Of a stretch of DNA of 64,000 bases, positions 10,101 through 18,611 are shown piece after piece. Source of the stretch: Rouxiella sp. S1S-2. GTDB lineage: Bacteria > Pseudomonadota > Gammaproteobacteria > Enterobacterales > Enterobacteriaceae. The stretch spans positions 3,100,001 through 3,164,000 of the forward strand of contig NZ_WFKL01000001.1 of assembly GCF_009208105.1 (NCBI RefSeq), in the 5' to 3' direction. The position numbers and the translations under genes were made by a program. Each line of letters begins with the position of its first letter. The stretch's first letter is position 1. The notes under the pieces are model-generated. The model searched no databases and was not told where the DNA came from. It was given only the letters and a program-made list of their open reading frames with translations.

Positions 10101-10733
10101 ATCAACCACTTCACTGACAACGAAATGTTCCTCAGTTGCAGCAGAGACAGTGTGAACTTTCTCAAAAGGAACATCCAACCACTCAATAGCTTCCGCGGAG
10201 GTATAATCCGAATTAGTCAAAATCAAGTCAGCATTTTTAAGCCAGTTGATTTTTTTAAGATAATATTCTTTGAATGCATCATCCTGAAGATAAACATCTG
10301 ACTGTACCAAAGGAATCAGATCGTGATGAAGAACTGCTACTTTAGTATTTGAAGAAAATTTGGCAATTGACGTCACGGCGTTATCGACATGGCCTTCAAA
10401 CAGGCTGGTGATAAAGACGATATCAGGGCGCAGATTATGTAAAAAAACCTCACGGATATATTCTGCACTTTCACTACGCCAGGCATTATCTCTTTCTAAT
10501 GCCCTTACTGGGCCTGGCGCATGCCATACCACGATATTCTCAGCAGGAAGATATTCACTGAACTGTTTTTTTAAGTCAGCAATTGTTTCAGGAAACAATG
10601 ATGACAAGGCGATAAAAATTTCGTGCTTTGTGTTGTTGCGAATAATCGCTTTTGCGATAGAAATAGTATAACGGCCAATCCCGCGATAGCGGCTTTCTGT
10701 CTGTGCCCCTTGCAGGTCAATAACAATGCGCAT
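7104..10733 (-). CDS. wbdA: WbdA, multidomain polymannan polymerase (three GT4 domains, O8 type)
   Basis: 1209 residues holding three tandem GT-B glycosyltransferase domains. Domain 1 (about 1-400) begins MRIVIDLQGAQ and carries the EX7E pair E317/E325. Domain 2 (about 440-835) carries E720/E728. Domain 3 (about 850-1200) begins IGWLSTWNTKCGIATYS and has ESASGAVRY with E1116, but Tyr1124 where the second Glu of EX7E would be. E. coli O9a WbdA has two domains (about 840 aa); E. coli O8 WbdA has three (about 1200 aa) and builds a repeat with two alpha-1,2- and one beta-1,2-type step from GDP-mannose. Size and layout therefore predict an O8-like trisaccharide mannan. It acts at the inner membrane with WbdD. 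wbdD ends 2 bases upstream. The linkage of each domain is inferred. Confidence 0.9.
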   Translation of the reverse strand: MRIVIDLQGAQTESRYRGIGRYTISIAKAIIRNNTKHEIFIALSSLFPETIADLKKQFSEYLPAENIVVWHAPGPVRALERDNAWRSESAEYIREVFLHNLRPDIVFITSLFEGHVDNAVTSIAKFSSNTKVAVLHHDLIPLVQSDVYLQDDAFKEYYLKKINWLKNADLILTNSDYTSAEAIEWLDVPFEKVHTVSAATEEHFVVSEVVDAEFTALKAHYGITRDVVLYAPGGFDSRKNFRRLIEAYSKLSPVIRDKHQLVIVSKLSDSDRSGLRTIANSARLREDEMILTGYVSEHDLVVLYQLSKLFVFASLHEGFGLPILEAMTCGAATIGSNVTSIPEVIGYEDALFDPYSVDSIKEKLHQALSDDAFLARLKQHATTQAKKFSWDYAGITALGCFENIIEDAATLPVEKVSAAQLVTAISSINCREKPTDNDLRATAESIDRNAKLIELHSVDIEKLSWRVEGPFDSSYSLALVNREFARALSQDNVEVLLHSTEGPGDFAPSETFINDMSNADLKEFHQRIEQQGSRTVNVLSRNLYPPRVSGINADVKLLHCYAWEETGFPQEWINNFNRELDAVLCTSEHVRKVLIDNGAMVPVFNVGNGCEHWDRIQSGAAPKLVTKKFKFLHVSSCFPRKGVQAMLAAYGAAFTSADDVSLIIKTFANPHNEVHQWLAEERAANANYPDLIIIEQDMAESDLKALYEFCDVLVAPSCAEGFGLPVAEAMLSGLPAITTNWSGQLDFCTPENSWLVDYKFERAKTHFGLFSSSWVSANVDDLGHAMKDAVESSEEKLKAMALKGRELIMAKFKWSDVAQRSTSAVANLRKNFELAHEDTRIGWLSTWNTKCGIATYSQHLVADMPSDQVVIFAPAANDLVGVDENNVLRCWVVGKENNYLDALDAQIETLRLNTLVIQFNYGFFNHRELSAFIEKHHHAGRVIVMAMHSTVDPEKEPHWNFRLSEMTDALKMCDRLLVHSITDINRLKLLGIVDNVTLFPHGVLGYPKSADKVAKPNALPLVASYGFCLPHKGLKELIEAVAYLKSAGKPVRLRLVNAEYPVSESADLVRELKATASKLGVEDLIEMYNDFLDDEESLRLLSDADVLVFAYQNTGESASGAVRYGMATHKPVAVTPLAIFDDLGDAVFRFNGTSVADIAEGISAINQKSPEAIRIQQRADEWRQQHDYHTVARRLENMCTGLLRAKVFK

Positions 10734-10735
10734 TA

Positions 10736-12049
10736 TTACTCTCCGTGCTTATTATTATTTGCATTTTTTAATTGTTCATAAATATCGACAGCCCGGCTAG
10801 TCATATTTTCCTGATAAACAACATGACGCTCTCTGGCAATGAGCCCAGTTTGCGAGTTGGGCGCAGAATACAAAACTCGTCGGTAAACGGATTGTATCAG
10901 CTTGTATATTCCCAGCTTTTTGGTGGTAGAAAACACAAAGCGTCTAAGCTTAGGGTTATTGTGGAAAACACCCAAGGCAATATTGATTGATTTTTTTAAT
11001 ATTCGCTTAATGACTTGGCGTCCACGTGCCTTGATGCCATGTGTGCGAACAGTATGGACTTGGCTTGAAACCCAACGTAAAGGGTATGTGATTTTCCAAG
11101 AGTTACTGCTATGGAAATCAATAACTTGTTGCTGCAGACTTTGATTGTGGGCATGAACAGCTAAAAGCTCATGTTTAGTCTTTTCGAATTCTTGCTGGAA
11201 ACGTTGCAACTGATTTTCATAGTTGTGAAACTTAGTGGCCTGATTACTTAAGGTTTTGTATATTCTTTTAGCCTGCTCGGCAAGACGCTGGTCATAACGG
11301 TTTCCCAGACTATCCAGAGTGACGCCATATTCTTGGTTGAAACACGCGTCAACCAATTGGCTTATCTCTCGGTCGGCCTTCTTTTGGGCAACCAGACCAT
11401 AATCAGGACTTACGCCTTTTAACACATCGACTAAAGTAACAACCGATTCAGGGTCTCTTAATGCGTTTTTTTCCTGCAAACGTAATATTTTGGTTCTCAA
11501 GAAACCATAATAATTCGGGATAAACTCAAGCAGCGATGGAGGCAATGGATGATTATGTGTAGGATCCATGTAAAAAGAACACGTACCCACGCTGATATTC
11601 TCGGGATTAGGTGTTTCAATTATCAGTAATCCCCCCGGCTTCAATACTCGCTCAGACTCTTTAACGACAGCTTGCAAAACTTCAAATGGCAAATGTTCTG
11701 CGATATGAAATCCGGTAATAGCTAGCAGGCTTTCGTCAGCCTGGCCCCGAAGGAATTCCAGGCAGTCCATTTTCTTGACGTCCAGACCAACCTGCAAGGC
11801 ACGTTCAAGCATTCCATCATCCAGGTCAACCCCGAATGCCGGAATATTATGATCCTTGAGGATCTCTAGCCATTCACCGCGACCACAGCCTATGTCTGCA
11901 ACAGCGGCAGAAGGGTCAATTTTGGTTAATGCGGTAATGAATGGGATATAAACTTGTAAACGGTTCTTAATGTCCTGAACGCTGCCGCGGTGTTTCTCTT
12001 CAAAAAGGCGATAATAGTCTTCGCTAACTGTATAGAAACTATCTTTCAT
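10736..12049 (-). CDS. wbdD: WbdD-like chain terminator: SAM methyltransferase with coiled coil
   Basis: 437 residues. A class I SAM-dependent methyltransferase domain spans about 40-200, with motif I DIGCGRG at 52-58 and VDLDD at 74-78. A helical stretch about 255-312, rich in Q, E and K, is a likely coiled coil. The basic, amphipathic C-terminus (about 318-395) probably touches the membrane or WbdA. In E. coli O8, WbdD methylates the non-reducing mannose and ends growth; in O9a it also has a kinase domain, absent here. The cap is thus predicted to be a methyl group, recognised by the Wzt C-terminal domain. The gene overlaps wzt by 11 bases. Coil length should affect chain length by the molecular-ruler model known for O9a. 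Confidence 0.85.
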   Translation of the reverse strand: MKDSFYTVSEDYYRLFEEKHRGSVQDIKNRLQVYIPFITALTKIDPSAAVADIGCGRGEWLEILKDHNIPAFGVDLDDGMLERALQVGLDVKKMDCLEFLRGQADESLLAITGFHIAEHLPFEVLQAVVKESERVLKPGGLLIIETPNPENISVGTCSFYMDPTHNHPLPPSLLEFIPNYYGFLRTKILRLQEKNALRDPESVVTLVDVLKGVSPDYGLVAQKKADREISQLVDACFNQEYGVTLDSLGNRYDQRLAEQAKRIYKTLSNQATKFHNYENQLQRFQQEFEKTKHELLAVHAHNQSLQQQVIDFHSSNSWKITYPLRWVSSQVHTVRTHGIKARGRQVIKRILKKSINIALGVFHNNPKLRRFVFSTTKKLGIYKLIQSVYRRVLYSAPNSQTGLIARERHVVYQENMTSRAVDIYEQLKNANNNKHGE

Positions 12050-13271
12050 AAGAACACTCTAGCTCCGTTTGCAACCATGACACACCCATGAATGACAATT
12101 TGTCGAGATTGATAACATTAAATACCAAAGCCAAGTCTCGCCACTCATAGTTGTTATTAATATGAGTATCGCGATCGTGTAAAGCCGTCGCGATAGAGAA
12201 ATTACCTTCTCCCAAATTCATAGGAAATCGATAATTAAAGGTCACCTTTTGACCTGCTTCAAGGTCATTTACTGGCTCTTTCATATGGTATGAGTTAGTG
12301 CCGAACACAACTTGACCTAAACGATCTTTGACCTGAAAACCCATTACCAGCTCTTTGATAGGACGATGAATCTCCACTTCAATTTTCAGAGTCACCCGAT
12401 CGCCAACACCAATATTTTCGGAAACTTTACCGCTGCTATTAATTAATGATATCGCCGAAACCTTTGCATCGCCGTTACCCGAGATGGTCTGAATTTGGCC
12501 TGATTCAGTTTTCTCTTGACGAATAGTCACTGCGGATCCGGATTTCTCAGCCAACATGGCATTGTAGAAATCCATGATTTCTTCAGGATTTCCTTCTTTC
12601 TCAATTCGACCTTTATTGAGCAAAATCGCGCGATCGCAAATAGACTGAATGGCTGATTTATCGTGAGACACCAGTAAAAGAGTGGTTCCCTTCTCACGGA
12701 ACTCACGAATACGTGCAAAACTCTTGTGCTGGAAATACGCGTCGCCCACCGAAAGTGCTTCATCAACAATCAGGATATCAGGACGAATTGCAGTAGCGAT
12801 ACTGAAGGCAAGACGTACTTGCATACCGCTCGAGTAAACGCGAACAGGCTCATCGATATAATCACCAATTTCGGCAAAAGCTTCGATTTCAGGCATCAGC
12901 TCGGTTATCTGCTGAGAACTCATCCCTAACAATTGGCCTGACATGTAGGCATTTTGCCTGCCGGTAAAATCGGGATGGAAGCCCATTCCCAGCTCAAGCA
13001 TCGCAGCAACTCTGCCTTCAAGGTGTACTTCACCGGTAGTCGGTTTAGCCGTGCCGGTAATGAGTTTCAAGAGTGTACTTTTGCCGGCGCCGTTGATGCC
13101 GATGATACCTAATGCTTCACCAGGCTGAACCTGAAAAGAGATATCATTGAGGATCCACTTTAATTTATGGCGCAGCTTTTTGGTTGGCGATATCCACTCA
13201 ACGAGTCGCGACGATTTTGAAGGATACTGCTTATAAGCTTTTCCAACATTATTTACTGAAATAAAGCTCAT
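12039..13271 (-). CDS. wzt: O-antigen ABC transporter ATPase with cap-binding domain
   Basis: 410 residues. The ABC domain (about 1-240) has Walker A GINGAGKST with Lys64, signature YSSGMQVRLAF and Walker B ILIVDEALSVGD. The C-terminal part (about 270-410) is a beta-rich domain of the Wzt_C type that in E. coli O8/O9a binds the modified chain end before export. It partners Wzm to flip the finished, capped undecaprenyl-PP-linked mannan to the periplasm. Its ATG overlaps the wzm stop by one base. The long C-terminal domain fits a terminally modified polymer and the wbdD neighbour. Confidence 0.95.
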   Translation of the reverse strand: MSFISVNNVGKAYKQYPSKSSRLVEWISPTKKLRHKLKWILNDISFQVQPGEALGIIGINGAGKSTLLKLITGTAKPTTGEVHLEGRVAAMLELGMGFHPDFTGRQNAYMSGQLLGMSSQQITELMPEIEAFAEIGDYIDEPVRVYSSGMQVRLAFSIATAIRPDILIVDEALSVGDAYFQHKSFARIREFREKGTTLLLVSHDKSAIQSICDRAILLNKGRIEKEGNPEEIMDFYNAMLAEKSGSAVTIRQEKTESGQIQTISGNGDAKVSAISLINSSGKVSENIGVGDRVTLKIEVEIHRPIKELVMGFQVKDRLGQVVFGTNSYHMKEPVNDLEAGQKVTFNYRFPMNLGEGNFSIATALHDRDTHINNNYEWRDLALVFNVINLDKLSFMGVSWLQTELECSYER

Positions 13272-14065
13272 TATAATTCATCCACCATATCTGCAGAATG
13301 CTTCTTGAAGAGTCGCATTCCTAACGCACAAAAGATAATCCCTAACAATAATACCGGCCACAAGGAGTACCAGTCAGGCATCTTGTGATAAGCAAAGATT
13401 GACTGATAACAAGCCATGAGTCTGGCCATTGGGTTATACATTAAAATATGACGCGCCCATTCTGGCAGTGAGTTGAGAACATAAACAACCGGCGTAAACC
13501 AAAACCAAAATTGCAATAAAACCGTTACGAACTGGCCCACGTCACGGAAAAAGACGTTCATTACGCCAAATATCATCCCCAAACCCACGGAAAAGATTAG
13601 CTGAACGCACAACAATGGGATCACGGCAAAGAACAGCATGTTCGGGAAATTGCCTGTAAACAGTAAGAATATGATAAATAATGTGAAAATGATTAAGAAA
13701 TTTAAAACCGCCGATAGAATAACAATGATCGGCAAACAAATTTTAGGAAAGCTCAGCTTCTTAATCAGGTTGGCATTGCCAAGAAAAACGTTTTGGCTTT
13801 TATCAAGAATTTCGGTAAACAATGCCCAGGTTAATACGCCAGAACATAGATAAATACTGTAAGCGAATGGCCCCGCCTCGCCAGGCATTCTTGCGCGCAT
13901 CACTTGGGAAAACACTAAGGTATAAACCAGAATCATGGCTAACGGCTGCAGGACTAGCCAGAGCGCCCCCAGCATACTGGTCTGATAGCGCGCCTGAAAA
14001 TCTCGCTTAACGCTACTCATGATAAAACCACGGTAGCGATAAATCGCTAATAACATATCTTTCAC
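13271..14065 (-). CDS. wzm: O-antigen ABC transporter permease
   Basis: 264-residue ABC-2-type membrane protein with about six transmembrane segments. The N-terminus [14 protein letters not shown] and the downstream [19 protein letters not shown] are typical of Wzm/KpsM proteins. It forms the channel moving lipid-linked mannan across the inner membrane with Wzt. The first start is GTG at 14065, within a GTGA overlap with the manB stop, which indicates translational coupling; an ATG three codons in is an alternative. Confidence 0.93.
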   Translation of the reverse strand: MKDMLLAIYRYRGFIMSSVKRDFQARYQTSMLGALWLVLQPLAMILVYTLVFSQVMRARMPGEAGPFAYSIYLCSGVLTWALFTEILDKSQNVFLGNANLIKKLSFPKICLPIIVILSAVLNFLIIFTLFIIFLLFTGNFPNMLFFAVIPLLCVQLIFSVGLGMIFGVMNVFFRDVGQFVTVLLQFWFWFTPVVYVLNSLPEWARHILMYNPMARLMACYQSIFAYHKMPDWYSLWPVLLLGIIFCALGMRLFKKHSADMVDEL

Positions 14066-15444
14066 AGAGCATCCCCACCTAATAACTGGAGGATTTCCGC
14101 CGTTTTCTGATTCATCAGTTCGGTATTCCCTTTTGATTCAACGTTCAAACGTACCACCGGCTCGGTATTCGAGGTGCGCAGGTTGAAGCGCCAGTCCGTA
14201 TACTCGATGCTCAGGCCGTCTGTTAAATCGACATGTTGAGCATCAGCTTCGTAAACGGCTCTGATTTTATCAATGACTTCATTAGCGCCAACAATTTTGC
14301 GGTTGATTTCACCTGAAGCAGGGAAAGCCGCCATGCGATCTTCAACCATACTGCTAAGGGTATTGCCTTTAATTGCCAGTAATTCTGCCACCAGCAACCA
14401 CGGGATCATGCCGCTGTCGCAGTATGCAAAGTCTTTGAAATAGTGATGTGCACTCATTTCGCCGCCGTAGATAGCATCTTCGGCTCTCATACGTTCCTTA
14501 ATGAAGGCGTGCCCCGTTTTCGACATGACGGCAACACCGCCCTCTTCTTTAACAATGTCTTGGGTATTCCAGGTCAAACGCGGATCGTGGATAATTTTCG
14601 CACCCGGATTTTTTTGCAGGAACGCTTTCGCAAGCAATCCAACAATATAATACCCTTCGATAAAGGCACCGGTTTCATCAAACATGAAACAGCGGTCGAA
14701 ATCGCCGTCGAAGGCAATTCCCATATTGGCTTTCGATTCGATAACCGCGACAGTTGAATCTGCGCGGCATTCCGGCAGCAGCGGGTTAGGGATCCCATTA
14801 GGGAAATTACCGTCGGCGTGATGATGAACTTTCACAAACTCTACCGGTACCGCCGCTTTCACAAAACGCTTCTCGATTTCATCGATAACGTGGCCGGCAG
14901 CGCCGTTTCCAGAGTTGATCACCAGTTTTAATGGCGTGGTAAAGTTCTTGAGATCGATATAACCCAATAGATGATCCACATAGGCATCCAGCACCGAAAT
15001 CTGCTTATAGCTGCCGCGTGATTCAGCCGCTACTTCTGCAAACTGATTCTGTTCCGCAAGACGTTTAACATCTTTCAGGCCAGTATCTCCACTAATAGGT
15101 TTCGCATCTTCACGTACTAGCTTCATCCCGTTATAATTCATCGGGTTATGACTGGCCGTCACTTCAATTCCACCGTCAATCTTCAAGTGTGCGGTGGCAA
15201 AATAAATCTCTTCGGTACCGGCAAGGCCAATATCCAGAATATCAACGCCTGCATCGCGCAATCCGTCAGATAATGCGAGCTTTAGCTCTTCACTTGTTAG
15301 CCGTACGTCGCCACCCACGACAATGGTTTTAGGTTTCAGAAACTCGCCATAGGCTCTACCAATGCGGTAAGCAATATCTGTGTTGAGTTCCTCGCCCAAT
15401 TTTCCACGAATATCATAGGCTTTGAAACAAGTTAACGTAGTCAT
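14062..15444 (-). CDS. manB: Phosphomannomutase
   Basis: 460 residues, alpha-D-phosphohexomutase family. It has the phosphoserine loop TASHNP (Ser98), the metal-binding loop DGDFDRC (about 245) and a C-terminal phosphate-binding region with RTSNTEP. It converts mannose 6-phosphate to mannose 1-phosphate for GDP-mannose. It is placed between manC (14-base gap) and wzm (4-base overlap). Also known as rfbK or cpsG in other clusters. Confidence 0.97.
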   Translation of the reverse strand: MTTLTCFKAYDIRGKLGEELNTDIAYRIGRAYGEFLKPKTIVVGGDVRLTSEELKLALSDGLRDAGVDILDIGLAGTEEIYFATAHLKIDGGIEVTASHNPMNYNGMKLVREDAKPISGDTGLKDVKRLAEQNQFAEVAAESRGSYKQISVLDAYVDHLLGYIDLKNFTTPLKLVINSGNGAAGHVIDEIEKRFVKAAVPVEFVKVHHHADGNFPNGIPNPLLPECRADSTVAVIESKANMGIAFDGDFDRCFMFDETGAFIEGYYIVGLLAKAFLQKNPGAKIIHDPRLTWNTQDIVKEEGGVAVMSKTGHAFIKERMRAEDAIYGGEMSAHHYFKDFAYCDSGMIPWLLVAELLAIKGNTLSSMVEDRMAAFPASGEINRKIVGANEVIDKIRAVYEADAQHVDLTDGLSIEYTDWRFNLRTSNTEPVVRLNVESKGNTELMNQKTAEILQLLGGDAL

Positions 15445-15458
15445 GTAAACCTCAAATA

Positions 15459-16871
15459 TTAATTACGACCGTAGTGATCTTTAATGCGAATAACGTCATC
15501 GTTGCCAAGGTAAGAACCTGAGCGAACTTCAAGGATTTCCAATGGAATTTTCCCAGGGTTTTCCAACGTATGAATTGATCCAATCGGGATAAACGTAGAC
15601 TGGTTTTCCGTTAACAGGAAAGTCTTTTCACCGATAGTGACCTGTGCAGTACCGGCCAGGATTATCCAATGTTCTGCGCGGTGATGATGCATTTGGGTAG
15701 ACAATTTGCCGCCAGGATTAACGGTCACACGGTTCACATTGAAGCGATTTTCTGCGACCACCAAATCACTCTTGCCCCACGGGCGGTAAATATCACGGTG
15801 GTGTTTGTATTCGCTTCTTTGATTAATTTTAAGGTATTCCACCACTTTTTTGACGTCTTGAACCTGTGATTTATCAATTACCAGCAACGCATCTTTGGTA
15901 TTAACAATCACCAAGTTTTTAACACCCACTGCCGCCACCATTTTTTCATCGGTATTGATATAGCAACCTTCGGTGTTATGCAGGAAAACGTCACCGGTCA
16001 GGGCGTTATTGTTCGTGTCTTTCTCGTTAACTTCCCACAGTGCAGACCATGACCCAACGTCACTCCAACCCGCATCCAGCGGAACGACCATGGCATTAGT
16101 AGTCTTTTCCATTACCGCATAATCGACAGATTCGTCAGGACACAGGGCAAAGGACTCTTTATCAACCGTGATGAAGTCCATGCCGTCCGGTAACTCGCAC
16201 AAAGACTTTTTACAGGCCTCATAGATATCCGGGCGAAATTTCTCCAACTCTTCGAGGTATTTTTTGGCCCGGAACATAAACATCCCGCTGTTCCAATAAT
16301 ACTCGCCCGAAGCAATGTAGGATTCGGCCGTTGGCAGGTTAGGTTTTTCCACGAAACACTTAACTTTATAACCTTCGTCAAGATTACCAATACTGTCACC
16401 ACGTTGAATGTAGCCGTAGCCTGTTTCAGGACCGGTCGGCACAATTCCGAACGTGACCAAGCTGTTGGCGTTGGCAAATGGAATGGCCTTTTCAACGGCA
16501 GCATGGAAGGTTTCAACATCGTGAATAACGTGGTCAGCGGCCAGCACCAACATCACAGGATCATCGCCATCTTTAATGGCATTTAACGCAGCTAACGCAA
16601 TGGCCGGGGCAGTATTACGGCCCATCGGTTCTAGAATAATGTTATTTGACAGCTTTTTGATCTGTCTTAGTTGCTCAGCCACCAAAAATCGATGCTCTTC
16701 ATTGCAAATCACGACCGGCTCGCGTACTTCGAGTAAGTCCAAACGCAGCACTGTTTCTTGCAACATCGAGTTGTCACTGTGCAGTCGCAAAAACTGCTTA
16801 GGGTAGAGTTCTCTCGACATTGGCCAAAGTCGACTACCGGTACCACCTGCCATGATCACTGGGAGTAACAT
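15459..16871 (-). CDS. manC: Mannose-1-phosphate guanylyltransferase, type II with isomerase-like cupin
   Basis: 470 residues. The nucleotidyltransferase domain begins [14 protein letters not shown] and contains the sugar-binding FVEKP motif (about 165). The C-terminal cupin (about 370-465) has the mannose-6-phosphate isomerase motif around [10 protein letters not shown]. It makes GDP-mannose from mannose 1-phosphate and GTP, the only sugar donor the mannan operon should need. It is the first gene of the operon, 69 bases after the ops element, so its leader is short. Confidence 0.97.
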   Translation of the reverse strand: MLLPVIMAGGTGSRLWPMSRELYPKQFLRLHSDNSMLQETVLRLDLLEVREPVVICNEEHRFLVAEQLRQIKKLSNNIILEPMGRNTAPAIALAALNAIKDGDDPVMLVLAADHVIHDVETFHAAVEKAIPFANANSLVTFGIVPTGPETGYGYIQRGDSIGNLDEGYKVKCFVEKPNLPTAESYIASGEYYWNSGMFMFRAKKYLEELEKFRPDIYEACKKSLCELPDGMDFITVDKESFALCPDESVDYAVMEKTTNAMVVPLDAGWSDVGSWSALWEVNEKDTNNNALTGDVFLHNTEGCYINTDEKMVAAVGVKNLVIVNTKDALLVIDKSQVQDVKKVVEYLKINQRSEYKHHRDIYRPWGKSDLVVAENRFNVNRVTVNPGGKLSTQMHHHRAEHWIILAGTAQVTIGEKTFLLTENQSTFIPIGSIHTLENPGKIPLEILEVRSGSYLGNDDVIRIKDHYGRN

Positions 16872-16939
16872 TTTAATTCCTTAAGGTCTTACCGTGCAGC
16901 ATTACAGTAACAATGTACCGAACACAAAATTAGACATCC

Positions 16940-16967
16940 ACGCTACCGCCTTGGCCTGAAGCAACCA
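16940..16967 (-). promoter_or_regulatory. JUMPstart/ops element of the mannan O-antigen operon
   Basis: On the minus strand this reads as a JUMPstart-type sequence ending in the ops core GGCGGTAGCGT (16950-16940). In E. coli and relatives, ops in the nascent chain and non-template strand recruits RfaH, which suppresses pausing and termination over long surface-polysaccharide operons. It lies 69 bases before manC. An almost identical copy in the opposite orientation precedes wza at 46267-46295. RfaH itself would be encoded elsewhere. Confidence 0.92.
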
Positions 16968-17056
16968 AAGTACCATAGAGCGCATCACAATTTATCTTTG
17001 CATCATAGTGCCGATAAATCTTCCAGAAAATTCCCCAACGTTAACACGATCTAGTT

Positions 17057-17064
17057 TTTATATA
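17057..17064 (-). promoter_or_regulatory. Candidate -10 region for the manC operon
   Basis: A TATATAAA stretch on the minus strand lies about 90 bases upstream of ops and downstream of the galF terminator, where the operon promoter must be. A clear -35 is not visible. The rest of 16872-17206 holds only the JUMPstart and the galF terminator. Confidence 0.3.
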
Positions 17065-17149
17065 CTGAATAATTGGCTAGTGTAGAGATTATCATCTTTA
17101 TCTTGGGCAGTACTTGGCTGGAGATCAATGATGCTTCTAAACAACAACG

Positions 17150-17177
17150 AAAAGCACCGAAATTTCGGTGCTTTTTT
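17150..17177 (-). terminator. Terminator of the galF/galU-like gene, possibly bidirectional
   Basis: Stem AAAAGCACCG / CGGTGCTTTT with loop AAATTT, U-rich on both strands. It lies about 30 bases after the stop of the uridylyltransferase gene and isolates it from the manC promoter. Confidence 0.9.
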
Positions 17178-17206
17178 AAAGGTATTGAGGTAGTGAAAAA
17201 GGAGTA

Positions 17207-18091
17207 TTAGATACTCAGAGTTTTCAACCAGGCTTTGAACTGTTCGCCCGTTGCTTTATGGCGCAGGCCATATTCAACGAAGGCTTTCATGTAGCCCAGC
17301 TTGTCACCACAGTCGTGTGAACGACCGGTCATGGTGAAGGCTTCAACCGTCTCTTTTTTCATCAACAGCGCAATAGCGTCTGTCAGCTGAATTTCGTTAC
17401 CGGCACCGTAAGGGGTGATTTCCAGCAGAGGCCAGATGTCTTTGTTGAAGACATAACGCCCTACTACCGCCAGATTAGATGGCGCATCTTTACGCTCTGG
17501 CTTCTCAACGATGGCTTTCATTGGCGTACTTTTACCTTGTTCGCCTTCAACGCCATTGCAGTCAACCACGCCGTACTTGGAAACGTCTTCTTCTGGTACT
17601 TCTTCAACCATAACCTGGCTATTGCCCGTTTCGTCGAAACGCTTCAACATCGCTGCCAGATTGTCTTTGCGAAGGTCGCAGGAGACTTCATCCATCAGAA
17701 CGTCTGGAAGGAGTACGGCAAAAGGTGCATCGCCAATCAGAGGGCGCGCGCACAGAACGGCATGACCCAGACCTTTAGACTGGCCCTGACGCACGTTCAT
17801 GATAGTCACGCCTTTCGGGCAGATAGACTGAATCTCTTCCAGCAGCTGACGCTTAACGCGTGATTCAAGCATGCTTTCAAGTTCAAAAGATGTGTCGAAA
17901 TGGTTTTCAATCGCATTTTTAGACGAGTGAGTCACCAGGATGATTTCTTTAATGCCGGCGGCAGCACATTCGTTAACGATGTACTGAATCAGTGGCTTAT
18001 CAACAATAGGCAACATTTCTTTTGGAATAGCCTTTGTTGCTGGCAACATACGTGTGCCAAGTCCGGCAACTGGGATAACAGCTTTTAACAT
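17207..18091 (-). CDS. galF: UTP-glucose-1-phosphate uridylyltransferase (GalU-like, at the galF position)
   Basis: 294 residues, nucleotidyltransferase family. It makes UDP-glucose from UTP and glucose 1-phosphate. The position next to the O-antigen operon is that of galF, but the sequence is closer to GalU: it keeps [18 protein letters not shown] at residues 9-26, where E. coli GalF has an altered loop (GMHM), and also keeps GLGHAVLCA and VEKP. It is therefore probably catalytically active rather than a modulator. It has its own terminator and promoter region. The symbol is assigned by location; galU is an equally fair name. Confidence 0.9.
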   Translation of the reverse strand: MLKAVIPVAGLGTRMLPATKAIPKEMLPIVDKPLIQYIVNECAAAGIKEIILVTHSSKNAIENHFDTSFELESMLESRVKRQLLEEIQSICPKGVTIMNVRQGQSKGLGHAVLCARPLIGDAPFAVLLPDVLMDEVSCDLRKDNLAAMLKRFDETGNSQVMVEEVPEEDVSKYGVVDCNGVEGEQGKSTPMKAIVEKPERKDAPSNLAVVGRYVFNKDIWPLLEITPYGAGNEIQLTDAIALLMKKETVEAFTMTGRSHDCGDKLGYMKAFVEYGLRHKATGEQFKAWLKTLSI

Positions 18092-18219
18092 TGTAAGAGA
18101 TACTCCTCAACACCATAAGATTAAAATTCAGCCAGCGGTTTGCCATGGTTTGTTCACCGCTTTACTAACTGAAGATACTTAAGCAATTGCCTCTACTACC
18201 CAATAAATCACTTAAGCAA

Positions 18220-18289
18220 AGTATAGACTCTAGCCTTGCTTTTGCAGGTTCGACCGACAGTCCCTTGCCTGAATAAGATGTTGTCTTAT
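18220..18289 (-). promoter_or_regulatory. Candidate galF promoter with upstream palindrome
   Basis: A minus-strand TATACT at 18225-18220 is a possible -10 box, about 130 bases before the ATG. An inverted repeat ATAAGA-TGTTG-TCTTAT lies at 18273-18289, about 55 bases further upstream, and loosely resembles Rcs-type operators. The rest of the 520-base gap 18092-18611 shows no gene; it must also hold the yegH promoter, which was not identified. Confidence 0.3.
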
Positions 18290-18611
18290 CACTACGAAAT
18301 CATTTGTGTCTACGCACGGATTTTCTTAATGCGTTCTACAAATAACATCATAACAGCAGGTTAAGTATGACGGTAAGTCAACCATAAAAAAATAAGATTG
18401 TTACCCAAGATTGACTTTTTTTTAAGAAAAATAGGCGAAATAAAGCTGTTATGTTGCCAGTTGCTGCTTTTTCTACCAATCAGAACCTCACGCCAACATT
18501 ACAATGAGATGAATTAAGGTTAGCTATCTGATTTAAATTTGAAATTTACCTTTTCAGCGACCATTATTCATCATGCGGGCTTCACCGCGTCGAATAAGGT
18601 TAAATTGCGAT

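Noticed and set aside
16112..16519. 135-codon minus-strand frame inside manC
   Set aside because: Alternative frame of manC with no start signal; manC is intact across this stretch so it is not a frameshift product.
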